Source: an uncultured Bacilli bacterium (GTDB lineage Bacteria > Bacillota_I > Bacilli_A > RF39 > UBA660). Taken from it: a stretch of DNA of 64,000 bases. Of this stretch, positions 42,943-51,756 are shown one piece after another. A program made the translations under genes and the position numbers. The notes beneath the pieces were generated by a model. It was not told the DNA's origin. It worked only from the letters and a program-made list of their open reading frames with translations, and searched no databases. Each line of letters begins with the position of its first letter. Position 1 is the stretch's first letter. The DNA lies in contig CAKOOV010000002.1 in the NCBI GenBank assembly GCA_934098435.1, positions 48,669-112,668 on the forward strand, read 5' to 3'.

Positions 42943-44247
42943 TTATAATATATCACTATATATACTAAACATTGGAATAAATATAGCTAAAAGAATAACA
43001 CCAACAATAAAAGCAAGCACAATAATCATAACAGGTTCAATCAAACTTTTAAGTCTCTGTATCAAATTCTTTTGTTCTTCTTCATAATAGTTAGCAACAT
43101 TTTCCATCATAACCCCAAGTCTACCAGTCTTTTCACCAGTTACTAACATCTCATATGCAATTCTAGGAAAAGCCCATTTATTCTCAAAAGCTGGAGAAAG
43201 CCCTGCACCTGCACTTAAATTAGTAACAGCCTCTTTAATAATATCCTTATATATTTCATTATTAGTAATTTTACCAAGCATTTCAATACTATCAGTAATA
43301 AATACATCATGTCTAATTAAAGAAGAAAAAGTCTTAGTAAACATAACAACTTCATTATCAATAAGAACATCTTTTATAACAGGAATATGCATAGCAATCC
43401 ATTGTACACAATATCTAAACTTCTTAACATGCCTATATAACATAATAATAATTATAACACTAGCAAAAATAACAAGAACAATCTTAATAATATTATTTTG
43501 CAAAAAATCACTCATATTAATCAAAAACAAAGTAATACCAGGAAGATTAGAACCCAATTGATCAAATATATTTTGAAATTTAGGAATAATAAATATAAGT
43601 AAAAAAGTAAGAACCGCAATAGATATAACAAGTACCACACTAGGATAAGTAAGAGCAGATATAACTTGTTTTCTATTACTATCAGCAGTCTTATAATAAG
43701 CAGCCATATCATCTAAAGACTCAGTTAAATTACCAGTAAGTTCAGACGTCTTAAGCATATTAATAAGAAGCTTAGGAAAAATATTACCCTGTCTAGCAAG
43801 AGCTTCACTAAAATTAGCTCCAGTATTAAGTTCATAAACAATTCTTTTATACAAATTTTTCTTTTTCTTATCTTTAGTCTGATTTTCTATCATAACAAGC
43901 GATTCAGTAAGAGGAATACCACTCTTAATATAAGTAGATAACTGTGTTAAAAAGAAAACCAAATCCTTATATTTCATCTCATTACTAAAAGTAAAAAAAT
44001 CTCCAGTTTTACTAATCTTCTTAGCTTTAATATCCAAAATTTTATAACCTTGAGCAACAAGGAAAGATTCAACATCCATCCTTCTAAACGCATCAAAATA
44101 CCCCTTAACTTGTTTACCATTTTTATCATAAGCAACATATTTATATCTAGTTTTAACCTTAGTCATAGCCTGATTTCCACTAACAGTTTGATTAGAACTA
44201 AATACAGGACCATTATTAATATAATTATTAGTATTTTGACCATTCAT
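42943..44247 (-). CDS. Type II/IV pilus inner-membrane platform protein (PilC/GspF)
   Basis: 434 residues with two GspF repeats (about 85-205 and 290-410; 'FFLTQLSTYIKSGIPLTESL', then 'MFTKTFSSLIRHDVFITDSIEML') and three membrane segments. The N-terminal region has the 'YKYVAYDKNGKQVKGYFDA' start typical of full-length PilC/ComGB. AGGTGA precedes the start. PilC anchors the assembly ATPase, but no PilB-type ATPase or type IV prepilin gene is adjacent; the nearest ATPase is TadA in a different system. Confidence 0.9.
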   Translation of the reverse strand: MNGQNTNNYINNGPVFSSNQTVSGNQAMTKVKTRYKYVAYDKNGKQVKGYFDAFRRMDVESFLVAQGYKILDIKAKKISKTGDFFTFSNEMKYKDLVFFLTQLSTYIKSGIPLTESLVMIENQTKDKKKKNLYKRIVYELNTGANFSEALARQGNIFPKLLINMLKTSELTGNLTESLDDMAAYYKTADSNRKQVISALTYPSVVLVISIAVLTFLLIFIIPKFQNIFDQLGSNLPGITLFLINMSDFLQNNIIKIVLVIFASVIIIIMLYRHVKKFRYCVQWIAMHIPVIKDVLIDNEVVMFTKTFSSLIRHDVFITDSIEMLGKITNNEIYKDIIKEAVTNLSAGAGLSPAFENKWAFPRIAYEMLVTGEKTGRLGVMMENVANYYEEEQKNLIQRLKSLIEPVMIIVLAFIVGVILLAIFIPMFSIYSDIL

Positions 44248-44347
44248 CTATATCACCTATTCTATAATTAATTATAACATATAATTTAAACTTTTTTAAC
44301 AATTTTTAATAATTTTCATATATTATTTTAGAAAGGAGTATATCATT

Positions 44348-44782
44348 ATGTACGGAAATAACCCAGGAACACCATTTATAATACCTAATCCATATATACA
44401 AATGCCAAATATAAATCCTATAATGACAAGAGGAATAAATAACATAGGAACATTAAGCGGATTACCAAAAGGAACCACCATGCCCAAACTAGGAGGAATA
44501 TTATCTGGAGCAAAAGGATTAAATTGGTCAAATATGTTAAATAACGTTTCCAAAACCCTAGGAGTCGTAAAAGAAGCAATACCAGTAGTAAAAGAAGTAC
44601 AACCAATGATGCATAACATGAAATCAATATTAAAAATAGCTTCAGTATTTAATGATGAAACAACATCAAAAACAAATATAGAAAATGAAAACAAAATAGA
44701 AACCAATAATAAAACTACTGATAACATAAATACAAATACCACCAGTAGTATAAAATCAAACATTCCAAATTTCTTCTTGTAA
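44348..44782 (+). CDS. YqfQ/VrrA-like protein
   Basis: 144 residues. A Pro/Asn/Gly-rich N-terminus is followed by 'GGILSGAKGLNWSNMLNNV', then 'LGVVKEAIPVVKEVQP' and 'MKSILKIASVF', the core of the YqfQ/VrrA family (PF14181), whose Bacillus member is tied to sporulation. A polar Asn/Thr-rich tail ends it. GAAAGGAG precedes the ATG at 44348, which supports the plus strand; the overlapping minus-strand frame has no ribosome site. It is a lone plus-strand gene between pilC and mreD with its own terminator. Confidence 0.72.
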   Translation: MYGNNPGTPFIIPNPYIQMPNINPIMTRGINNIGTLSGLPKGTTMPKLGGILSGAKGLNWSNMLNNVSKTLGVVKEAIPVVKEVQPMMHNMKSILKIASVFNDETTSKTNIENENKIETNNKTTDNINTNTTSSIKSNIPNFFL

Positions 44783-44793
44783 GAAATTTTTTT
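44767..44793 (+). terminator. Terminator of the YqfQ-like gene
   Basis: AAATTTCTT and AAGAAATTT with a CTTGT loop, followed by TTTT; it overlaps the stop codon. Confidence 0.8.
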
Positions 44794-45298
44794 ATTTAAT
44801 TTCTTTAATATCAAGTTTATTAACCAAAACTCTAATAACCAAATAACTAATACTAGTATAAATAATAGTCATAATAATACTATGAATAATTATTTTCCCT
44901 AAAAGTAAAAAACTATAATTAGCATATCCAGCTATGCTAAGAATAATAAAAGATAACAAATGATAAATACTAATAGAAACAATACTAATAATATTCATCG
45001 TAAAAATATTATCACTAAGTATATTATTAAGCAAATAAATAACAAAACCAATAACTAAAAATATAAAAACATTAACAATAAAAGTAGAAGTATATAACAT
45101 ATCAAACAATATTCCTAATATAACAAGTAAAATATAATACTTCTTCTTATTATAAAAATAAGGATATATAATAACAAAACTAATAATAGTATATATAGTA
45201 GTAAAATAACTAATATTAGTCAAAGTACTAGTAAAAATATTTGACATAAATCCTTCAATTATAAAAGAAAAAAGCACATAAATAATCAAAAGTATCAT
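44792..45298 (-). CDS. mreD: Rod shape-determining protein MreD
   Basis: 168 residues, almost all hydrophobic, with five or six membrane helices and the short polar 'LGILFDMLYTST' segment seen in MreD. MreD works with MreC and RodA/PBP2 in side-wall synthesis. It starts on the last base of the mreC stop, so coupling and gene order confirm the call, which sequence alone would leave weak. Confidence 0.85.
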   Translation of the reverse strand: MILLIIYVLFSFIIEGFMSNIFTSTLTNISYFTTIYTIISFVIIYPYFYNKKKYYILLVILGILFDMLYTSTFIVNVFIFLVIGFVIYLLNNILSDNIFTMNIISIVSISIYHLLSFIILSIAGYANYSFLLLGKIIIHSIIMTIIYTSISYLVIRVLVNKLDIKEIK

Positions 45299-46155
45299 TA
45301 TTTCGAATCCTTTCTTTTTAAAACACTAACATAATTAATATCTGAAAAATCAATTGAAGGTTTAACTTTAATAATTTTAGCCAAATCATAAGAATCAGTA
45401 GTAATTTCACTAACCGTACCAATCAATATACCAGAAGGAAAAATACCACCAAGACCAGAAGTATAAACAAAATCACCAATTCCAACATCTTTAGTATTAC
45501 TAATTCCTTCAACCTCAAGTAAATTTTTACTATAATCATAATTATTTATAAGACCATATAAATTATTATCCCCATTACTAATATGAACAGATATCTTATT
45601 ATTAGTTTCACTAGTAGTAATAAGCCTAACATCAGAAGTAAAAGTACTAGTCTTAATTACCCTACCAATAAGTCCCTTACTATTAATAACAACCATATCC
45701 TTTTCAATACCATTATAACTTCCTTTATTAATAGTAATTGTATTATACCAATATCCCACATTTCTACTAATAACCGTAGCATTTAAATATTCATAATCAG
45801 TAAGAGTATAATCAATATTAAGTTCATTCTTTAAAGCCTCAATCTGTCTTCTAAGTTCAACATTTTCCGTTTCAATAGCATCAATTCTATCCAAAGAAGT
45901 TTCTAAAATGTCATTTTTTTTATTAACTTCTTTAAGTCTATTATATTCACGAGTCTTACTAGCTATATAATTAAAAGGATAAGTAATAACTCTTTCAGTA
46001 TAAGATAAAGTATCCCTAAAAAAAGACTCTACCGGATTAAGTTTCCTATCTTCTTTCAAAGTAAAAGAAAATATAATAAGTAACACAATAATAAGTATAA
46101 CTACACCAATTAAAACATATTTTTTAGAAGTCATCTTTTTCTTTCTACCAAGCAT
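45298..46155 (-). CDS. mreC: Rod shape-determining protein MreC
   Basis: 285 residues: one membrane helix (about 12-30), a coiled-coil stretch (about 70-105, 'VNKKNDILETSLDRIDAIE...'), and the extracytoplasmic beta domains with 'ATVISRNVGYWYNTITINKGS' and 'GLIGRVIKTSTFTSDVRLIT', the family signature. MreC scaffolds the elongation machinery. AAGGAAAGTG precedes the start. In Bacillus the order is radC-mreB-mreC-mreD; mreB is missing here. Confidence 0.93.
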   Translation of the reverse strand: MLGRKKKMTSKKYVLIGVVILIIVLLIIFSFTLKEDRKLNPVESFFRDTLSYTERVITYPFNYIASKTREYNRLKEVNKKNDILETSLDRIDAIETENVELRRQIEALKNELNIDYTLTDYEYLNATVISRNVGYWYNTITINKGSYNGIEKDMVVINSKGLIGRVIKTSTFTSDVRLITTSETNNKISVHISNGDNNLYGLINNYDYSKNLLEVEGISNTKDVGIGDFVYTSGLGGIFPSGILIGTVSEITTDSYDLAKIIKVKPSIDFSDINYVSVLKRKDSK

Positions 46156-46225
46156 AATATCACTTTCCTTATCAATACATATTATATAATATTTTTAATC
46201 AAAATAAAAGATAAATTAACTACTT

Positions 46226-46903
46226 TTATAAATTATTATCTTCATAAAAACTATAATAATTTCCATGACCAATAATAATATGATCAAGAAGCCCAATACC
46301 ATGCATATCCCCAATAGCTTTAATTCTTTTAGTAATATCCATATCATTCTTACTAGGACTAGCATTCCCAGAAGGATGATTATGAATACAAATAATATAT
46401 GAAGCTGAAAATAAATAAGCCTCTTTAAATATTTCTCTAGGATGAACCAAAGAAAAATTAACAGTACCCTTAAACAATAATTTCTTATCTATGTACTTTT
46501 TCTGATTATCCAAATAAATAACGTAAAACAATTCCTGTTTCTCATAATTATAAATATCATGAAAATAATTAATAATAGAACTAGGATCAGTCAAGTAAAT
46601 TAAATCATTATAATTAACATTACTATACACTCTCCTACCAAGTTCAATAGCGGCCAAAAGTTCAATAGCTTTAACCTTACTCATACCAACAATATTTATT
46701 AAAGAATTAACTTCCATATTCTTTAGCTCACTAATATTATTAACTGAAGATAATATATTATGAGATATTTCTTTAATACCAACCTTTTTAGTACCAGATT
46801 TAAGTATAATTTCAATAAGTTCATTATTAGAAATATTCTCTCTTCCATACTCTAAAAATCTTTCTCTAGGTTTTTCACAATTAGGTAACTCTTTTAAATT
46901 CAT
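46226..46903 (-). CDS. radC: RadC family (JAB/MPN domain) protein
   Basis: 225 residues: N-terminal helix-hairpin-helix-like part ('IVGMSKVKAIELLAAIELGRR') and the C-terminal JAB metalloprotease fold with HNHPSG (174-179) and D187, the JAMM metal ligands. RadC was once tied to DNA repair; its biochemical role is unsettled, but in streptococci it belongs to the late competence regulon. GGAGGG precedes the ATG at 46903. It has its own terminator upstream and the recurrent element at 46910-46951, so it is a separate unit from mreCD or leads it. Confidence 0.94.
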   Translation of the reverse strand: MNLKELPNCEKPRERFLEYGRENISNNELIEIILKSGTKKVGIKEISHNILSSVNNISELKNMEVNSLINIVGMSKVKAIELLAAIELGRRVYSNVNYNDLIYLTDPSSIINYFHDIYNYEKQELFYVIYLDNQKKYIDKKLLFKGTVNFSLVHPREIFKEAYLFSASYIICIHNHPSGNASPSKNDMDITKRIKAIGDMHGIGLLDHIIIGHGNYYSFYEDNNL

Positions 46904-46909
46904 TTATAT

Positions 46910-46951
46910 CCCTCCATATATATAAACACCAAAAAGTTAAATAAATTGTAA
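46910..46951 (-). promoter_or_regulatory. Recurrent TTACAA-N16-GTGTTTATATATATG element, copy C
   Basis: TTACAA (46946-46951), 16 bases, GTGTTTATATATATG (46915-46929), then GGAGGG overlapping its last G, and the radC ATG at 46903. Spacing between boxes equals copies A and B. Confidence 0.8.
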
Positions 46952-46979
46952 AAAAAATACCAATAATTGATATTTTTTA
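46952..46979 (-). terminator. Terminator upstream of radC
   Basis: An 11-12-bp stem (one G-T pair) of A/T-rich arms around a 3-base loop and a T run on the minus strand, just after the FNT-family gene. The recurrent element begins immediately downstream. Confidence 0.75.
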
Positions 46980-46981
46980 AT

Positions 46982-47611
46982 TTATATTTTTTCCCTAATA
47001 TAATTATCATAAAAAGCAATAAATATTGAACCAATAGAATTACCAAGTATCATAATAAATGTATATAATACAGTCTTAAATGACCAAGTCTCTCCTACAC
47101 TAAAATAAAACATATTAGCTACGCAGTGCTCAAATCCGCATAAAATAAATACAATAACACACATAAATATAGGTATATACCTACCAAATACATCTTTACT
47201 AGTCTTATAACTATTAACAGCAATATACATAAGAATACCACAAAAAACAGATAAAATTAAAATACTAATAACACTATCATTAAGTTTAATATCACTAAGT
47301 ATTCTAGCTTTTTCACTAATATTATTAATTCTACTATTCAAAGTAGCAAGCGCTACCAAATAAGTGCCAATAAAATTACCTATTAAAGTTAAAATAAGAA
47401 GTATAACATAAGACATCTTATTAGTTAAAATATATCCAATCTTACCAGTATATAAATACATATCAAACATACATATAACCAAAAGACCAATCGAGAAGAA
47501 AGTAGCACCAAATATCTTATTATCTAAAGATAAAAATACTACTCCCCCAATACCAATCATAATACCAGCAAACATTCCTCTAAATACATAACTCAAATAT
47601 TTTTTTAACAT
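46982..47611 (-). CDS. Formate/nitrite transporter (FNT) family channel
   Basis: 209 residues with six membrane helices. Family marks are 'RGMFAGIMIGIGGVVFLSL', 'LYTGKIGYIL', 'GNFIGTYLV', the hallmark 'CGFEHCVANMFYFS' and 'GNSIGSIFIAF'. FNT pentamers pass formate, nitrite or hydrosulfide with protons; the central His of the pore is in 'FEHCVAN'. It is short for the family (about 250-280), mainly at the ends. Formate is a plausible cargo given fhs. The thioredoxin-like gene lies 8 bases upstream in the same operon. Confidence 0.92.
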   Translation of the reverse strand: MLKKYLSYVFRGMFAGIMIGIGGVVFLSLDNKIFGATFFSIGLLVICMFDMYLYTGKIGYILTNKMSYVILLILTLIGNFIGTYLVALATLNSRINNISEKARILSDIKLNDSVISILILSVFCGILMYIAVNSYKTSKDVFGRYIPIFMCVIVFILCGFEHCVANMFYFSVGETWSFKTVLYTFIMILGNSIGSIFIAFYDNYIREKI

Positions 47612-47619
47612 AAATAATC

Positions 47620-48234
47620 CTACTTATTACAATCAGTACATGAATATAAAGCTTTATATACTTCTTCCATATAGCCACTTAAAGTATTTTTAAGTTCACT
47701 AACTTCTTCTTCAGTCCAGTAATCACTAGGCTTTTCAAAACCTTTAGTATCAAGAGAAGTCTCATAATCATTACCAATTATTTTTCCATTTACAACAAAA
47801 CTAACATTAGGTACAAAAACTTTCAAATTACCCTCATCATCTCTCTGAAGATTATCTCCAAGTATAGATACAATTTCTTGATACTTTTCTGTATTATTCT
47901 TTCTCTCTTCAAGAATATTAAAGTAATAAATTTTTTCTATATTAGCATCTTTAGCGGTTTCATTTAAATACTTAACATAAGCTTGACACCAAGGACATTC
48001 AGGAAATCCCAAATAAACAACACCAGTACCATACTTCAAAATATTAATAATCTCATCAATATTTTTATATACAAAAACATTATCTTCTCCTACTTGTGAA
48101 TCTGCATATTCCTTAGCAAACCTAATATTATCATTACTATTCTCATTATTTTTATTATTTAAAACAAAATATAAAAGAATACCTCCCCCAATAATTATAA
48201 TAGCACTAACTATTATTATCAATTTCTTTTTCAT
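47620..48234 (-). CDS. Membrane-anchored thioredoxin-like protein
   Basis: 204 residues: membrane anchor (about 5-25), a polar linker and a thioredoxin-like domain with the active site CPWC ('GFPECPWCQAY', about 80-83) and cis-Pro strand 'FVPNVSFVVNG'. The C-terminus carries a second CxxC ('SCTDC'), close to the end. The layout suggests an extracytoplasmic disulfide reductase or oxidase. It is transcribed with the FNT gene. No partner such as CcdA is in the window. Confidence 0.82.
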   Translation of the reverse strand: MKKKLIIIVSAIIIIGGGILLYFVLNNKNNENSNDNIRFAKEYADSQVGEDNVFVYKNIDEIINILKYGTGVVYLGFPECPWCQAYVKYLNETAKDANIEKIYYFNILEERKNNTEKYQEIVSILGDNLQRDDEGNLKVFVPNVSFVVNGKIIGNDYETSLDTKGFEKPSDYWTEEEVSELKNTLSGYMEEVYKALYSCTDCNK

Positions 48235-48296
48235 TTTTTTCTCACCTCTTTATCATTATAAAACAAATATAAAAATAAATAAATAAAATAAAAGTT

Positions 48297-48321
48297 GAAA
48301 AAGCTCAACCTAAGGTTGAGC
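48297..48321 (-). terminator. Terminator of the XRE gene
   Basis: GCTCAACC and GGTTGAGC (8 bp, 3-base loop) followed by T's on the minus strand; the stem encodes the final codons and stop. Confidence 0.85.
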
Positions 48322-49011
48322 ACTACAACTATCCGTAAGTGATAAAGGAACTCTATATGAAGTAACATTATCATCACTATCAGTAGCATCAATTAAAAGA
48401 TATAAACTATTTTTATTATAATTTTTACAACTTCTTTTATAATTATCAACATGAAAACTAACATTCTTAAAAAATTCTTCTAACTTAATACCATTATCAT
48501 TATAATCATATTCATCTATTTTAGTTTCAATATTACCATTACTCTCATACAAAGCACATTTAATCTTTTTATATAAAGTATTATCTTCACCACCGCAATA
48601 ATTAATATTAGATATATATATTGAAGACTTACTATCACTATAAGCTATACTACCACTAATATTAAAATTATTACAATTAGCACTAATAGTCTTAAATTCA
48701 AAATCATCATCATTACTAAAATGAATAATTAAAAAAACAATAAGAAAAATAAATATTATAAGCAAAATAATAAACATAGATTTATAATTTTTCTTCTTAC
48801 TAGTAGTTTTGCCATCTAATAAATCAGAAAGCGGAGTATCAAAATCTTCACTAATCTGTTTTAATAACATAATATCCGGTATATTCTTACCATTCTCCCA
48901 TTTACTAACAGCCTGATAAGTAACGCCATATCTCTCTGCAAATTCTGCCTGAGTTAAATTATTCTTTTTTCTAATCTCTTTTATAAGATTACCAATTTTC
49001 TCCTGATTCAT
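48310..49011 (-). CDS. Membrane-anchored XRE-family regulator
   Basis: 233 residues. The N-terminal HTH_3 domain is clear ('IRKKNNLTQAEFAERYGVTYQAVSKWENGKNIPD'), then one membrane helix (about 77-99), then a Ser/Asp-rich extracytoplasmic domain with four Cys. This layout, DNA-binding inside and a sensor outside, suggests it reads an envelope or extracellular signal. No target operator is obvious nearby. It lies at the edge of an accessory stretch that ends at rlmD. Confidence 0.85.
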   Translation of the reverse strand: MNQEKIGNLIKEIRKKNNLTQAEFAERYGVTYQAVSKWENGKNIPDIMLLKQISEDFDTPLSDLLDGKTTSKKKNYKSMFIILLIIFIFLIVFLIIHFSNDDDFEFKTISANCNNFNISGSIAYSDSKSSIYISNINYCGGEDNTLYKKIKCALYESNGNIETKIDEYDYNDNGIKLEEFFKNVSFHVDNYKRSCKNYNKNSLYLLIDATDSDDNVTSYRVPLSLTDSCSAQP

Positions 49012-49039
49012 TTTTCACTTCCTCTATTGCAAATTAATA

Positions 49040-49654
49040 TTATTTTTTATTATCAAGTTCATAAATAGAATAAGTACTATATCCCTCATATTGATAACTT
49101 GCATCAATCCCCTTCATATATACAGTTCTATCATTAACTCTATCAGTTAAAGCAGATTCCAATAATAATTTTATCTCAGTATCTTTAATAGGACTTCTTT
49201 CCATAGCAAGTAAATAATCACTCTTATCAATTTTACTCCAATCAATAACTTTATTAAGTTCCTTTTTCAGTATCATATCTAACCAAATACGAGTACTTCG
49301 CCCATTACCTTCACGAAAAGGATGAGCAATATTCATCTCTACATATTTTTTTATAATTTCATCAAAAGTATTTTGAGGCATATCATTTATTTTTAATAAA
49401 ATATCATTTAAATATAAAGCAGAGGCAAATCTAAAATTTCCTTTAGCTATATTATCCTTTCTAATTTTACCAGCAAAATCATAAATATCACTAAATAAAA
49501 ATTCATGTATTTTTGATAATCCACTAAATGTTCCAACTTCAAATTCATCAATCTTATTTGTATCAAACAACTCTAATGCTTTTAATTTTGTAATCTTCTC
49601 TTCCATCTTTGATAATTCTATTTCATTAGTAATTCCAAACTTATTATTTAACAT
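49040..49654 (-). CDS. Fic-family protein (AMPylator-like)
   Basis: 204 residues with the catalytic Fic motif HPFREGNGR (111-119), fully conserved including the His base and the phosphate-binding loop, so it should be active. The preceding 'FSDIYDFAGKIRKDNIAKG' is the usual flap region. I see no clear inhibitory (S/T)xxxE(G/N) motif at the N-terminus and no antitoxin partner, so its restraint is unknown. Fic proteins transfer AMP (or other groups) to target proteins such as topoisomerases. It lies in an accessory stretch. Confidence 0.88.
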   Translation of the reverse strand: MLNNKFGITNEIELSKMEEKITKLKALELFDTNKIDEFEVGTFSGLSKIHEFLFSDIYDFAGKIRKDNIAKGNFRFASALYLNDILLKINDMPQNTFDEIIKKYVEMNIAHPFREGNGRSTRIWLDMILKKELNKVIDWSKIDKSDYLLAMERSPIKDTEIKLLLESALTDRVNDRTVYMKGIDASYQYEGYSTYSIYELDNKK

Positions 49655-49721
49655 ATCATCACCTCAATCATTAATATTATTATATCACAAAAACACTTGC
49701 TTCTACTCATTTAATTATATA

Positions 49722-50342
49722 TTATTTATCATATTTTTTTGAAGCTAAGTAATCAACATAAATTTTATCTTTAAACATTTCTTTATATTTATCAATAGTT
49801 TCATTAACATTAAACCAATATACACTTGTTAATATTTCATCATATGGATCAATACCAGTTTGCTTCAATATACCACCTAATGCTTCTATTGTTTTAACAG
49901 AACCTAAATTACTTGCTTCACAAACTAATTTAACCTCGCTTATACCATTTTTTTGTGCTTCAATTAAACCTAAATATAAATTAATTTTATTATATCCTTT
50001 TTTTCTTTCAGTAGGACGTATTCCATATCCTATATTCCCATCAAAAGTCTTCATTTTTCCTGATAAACTTAAACGAATATTTAATGCACCAACTATTCTA
50101 TTATCATTCTCTCTAATTAACAAAAAAGTCTTTACCTGACATTTACCAACTTTTTTAGCATATTCTTTGTTTCCAAGATTCAAACAATATTCTAATACTT
50201 GTTCAAAAGTATAGCCATCTAATATTTTGGCCAAAATCTCTATACCATTAATATCAGAATTATAAAGAACTAATTCATTAATATAATCAATTATCTCATT
50301 TTTTCTTTCAATTGAAGGAATTTCTAAATAAAAACGTTCCAT
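49722..50342 (-). CDS. GNAT-family N-acetyltransferase
   Basis: The start at 50342 ('MERFYLEIPSIERKNEII') follows TAGGTG, giving 206 residues. The acetyl-CoA site reads 'GYGIRPTERKKGYNKINLYLGL', the RxxGxG/A-like loop in slightly altered form, followed by 'VCEASNLGSVKTIEALGG', typical of small-molecule or ribosomal-protein acetylating GNATs. Substrate unknown. It is one of several lone accessory genes between 48.3 and 51.7 kb. Confidence 0.82.
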   Translation of the reverse strand: MERFYLEIPSIERKNEIIDYINELVLYNSDINGIEILAKILDGYTFEQVLEYCLNLGNKEYAKKVGKCQVKTFLLIRENDNRIVGALNIRLSLSGKMKTFDGNIGYGIRPTERKKGYNKINLYLGLIEAQKNGISEVKLVCEASNLGSVKTIEALGGILKQTGIDPYDEILTSVYWFNVNETIDKYKEMFKDKIYVDYLASKKYDK

Positions 50343-50395
50343 ATAATGCACCTACCATTCAAAAATATTATTTAATTTTTTTATACCAATATACA

Positions 50396-50608
50396 TCATT
50401 TAAGTTTTAACAAACATACACTTTCAACATGTTTAGTATTAGGAAAATTATCAAACAAAGTAATTTTATCAAGAATATAATCTTCCTTTAACATATTAAT
50501 ATCTCTAGCTAATGTAATAACATTGCATGATACATACACAATCATTTTAGTGTCACTATTAAATAATAGATTTATATTAGTATTCTTTTTTATCATGATA
50601 TCCATCAA
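50396..50608 (-). pseudogene. Duplicated 3' fragment of rlmD
   Basis: A frame of 70 codons encodes 'IVYVSCNVITLARDINMLKE' and the rest of the RlmD C-terminus. Bases 50408-50550 match 51781-51923 at 140 of 143 positions with no gap; further 5' the two diverge but remain recognisably similar. It lacks the rest of the methyltransferase and cannot be functional. The pair of copies flanks rhuM, which points to insertion of foreign DNA at the rlmD 3' end. Confidence 0.85.
50408..50550. repeat. Direct repeat, copy 1 (rlmD 3' end)
   Basis: 143 bases, 3 mismatches to 51781-51923, same orientation, offset 1373. The two copies bracket the rhuM gene. Confidence 0.9.
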
Positions 50609-50664
50609 AATTACTACATAATAAAGTAATCAAAATCATTTTTCTCATTTTATCTATCTACATA

Positions 50665-51672
50665 TTACTTTTTATTTTCTTCTAAATATCTTTTATACAT
50701 TTCATCCATACTCGAAATATATTCTTTATCTTGTTTAATTCTAAATTTTTCATATTCATTTTCTGCTTTTTCCATAGCTTGTCTATGTGATATTTTGCCT
50801 GAATCACTTAATACCTTCTTTTTCCTATATTTTAATAAATCATCTGCAACTTCAATCCAATCTTTCATTGTCATTAATCTCTGTTCTTTTGCTTCTGATT
50901 CAGCTACATCTAGAAATAAATTAGTTAAATCATTTAATTTATCTAATTCTTCTTTTTCTAAATAATTTTTAGCAATACTAATATCATATTTCATTATTTT
51001 ACCATCAGGACTATTTTTCCAATTGGTAAGCCCCATATGCAATTTTTCGTTATCCACTCTTTCATAAATAATTTCCGCCGCTGTTTTTCCAGTAATGGCA
51101 TAATGAAGTTTGTTTTGAACGATTTTAAAGAAATCATAAGCTACTTCAGAATCTTTATTATAGTCAACACTAGTCGCCTCAAAAATATCTGTAATTTTTT
51201 GATATTGTCTTCTTTCACTTAATCTAATTTCTTTAATGGTTTGCAATAATTCATCATAGTAATCTTTTCCAAATTTAGGACCATTTTTCATTTTATCAAC
51301 ATCAATTACAAACCCCTTAATCATATAATCTTTTAATATTTTTGTAGCCCAAATTCTAAATTTAGTTGCTTTCTTAGAATTAACTCTATATCCAACTGCA
51401 ATTATAGCATCCAAATTATAAAATTCTAACTCTCTATTTACATTACGATTACCTTCTTTTCGAACTATTTCCATTTTGGAAATAGTTGAGTTTTTATCAA
51501 GTTCTTTCTCTTCATATATATTATTTAAATGCTTATTAATTGCGGGAACATTAACATCAAAAAGTTCACTCATACTCTTTTGTGAAAGCCATATTGTTTC
51601 ATCTTTTAGAATTACATCAACATTAACTTTACCATCTTCAGTTTCATATAATAATATATTACTTTCCTTCAT
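50665..51672 (-). CDS. RhuM family protein
   Basis: The start at 51672 ('MKESNILLYETEDGKVNVDV') gives 335 residues. The family pattern is clear: 'ETIWLSQKSMSELFDVNVPAINKHLNNIY' (a helix-turn-helix-like segment), 'EFYNLDAIIAVGYRVNS..ATKFRIWAT', and a long helical C-terminus. RhuM proteins occur on islands, often as single cargo genes; the name comes from a Salmonella pathogenicity island and the function is unknown. Three tandem 8-mers lie over its ribosome site. It is flanked by the duplicated rlmD ends. Confidence 0.9.
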   Translation of the reverse strand: MKESNILLYETEDGKVNVDVILKDETIWLSQKSMSELFDVNVPAINKHLNNIYEEKELDKNSTISKMEIVRKEGNRNVNRELEFYNLDAIIAVGYRVNSKKATKFRIWATKILKDYMIKGFVIDVDKMKNGPKFGKDYYDELLQTIKEIRLSERRQYQKITDIFEATSVDYNKDSEVAYDFFKIVQNKLHYAITGKTAAEIIYERVDNEKLHMGLTNWKNSPDGKIMKYDISIAKNYLEKEELDKLNDLTNLFLDVAESEAKEQRLMTMKDWIEVADDLLKYRKKKVLSDSGKISHRQAMEKAENEYEKFRIKQDKEYISSMDEMYKRYLEENKK

Positions 51673-51676
51673 ATAT

Positions 51677-51700
51677 CTCACATCCTCACAAACTCACAAA
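51677..51700 (-). repeat. Three tandem 8-mers before rhuM
   Basis: On the minus strand TTTGTGAG, TTTGTGAG and GATGTGAG follow without gaps and end at the rhuM start region. A DNA-binding RhuM could repress itself here, though that is a guess. Confidence 0.55.
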
Positions 51701-51756
51701 TTAATTTTTATTAAATATGTTTCAACCTATGACATGTATATATTATATTCAAACAG

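Noticed and set aside
44323..44814. Minus-strand frame of 163 codons over the YqfQ-like gene
   Set aside because: It has no ribosome site, is a hydrophobic mirror of the plus-strand gene, and the plus strand has GAAAGGAG, a family match and a terminator.
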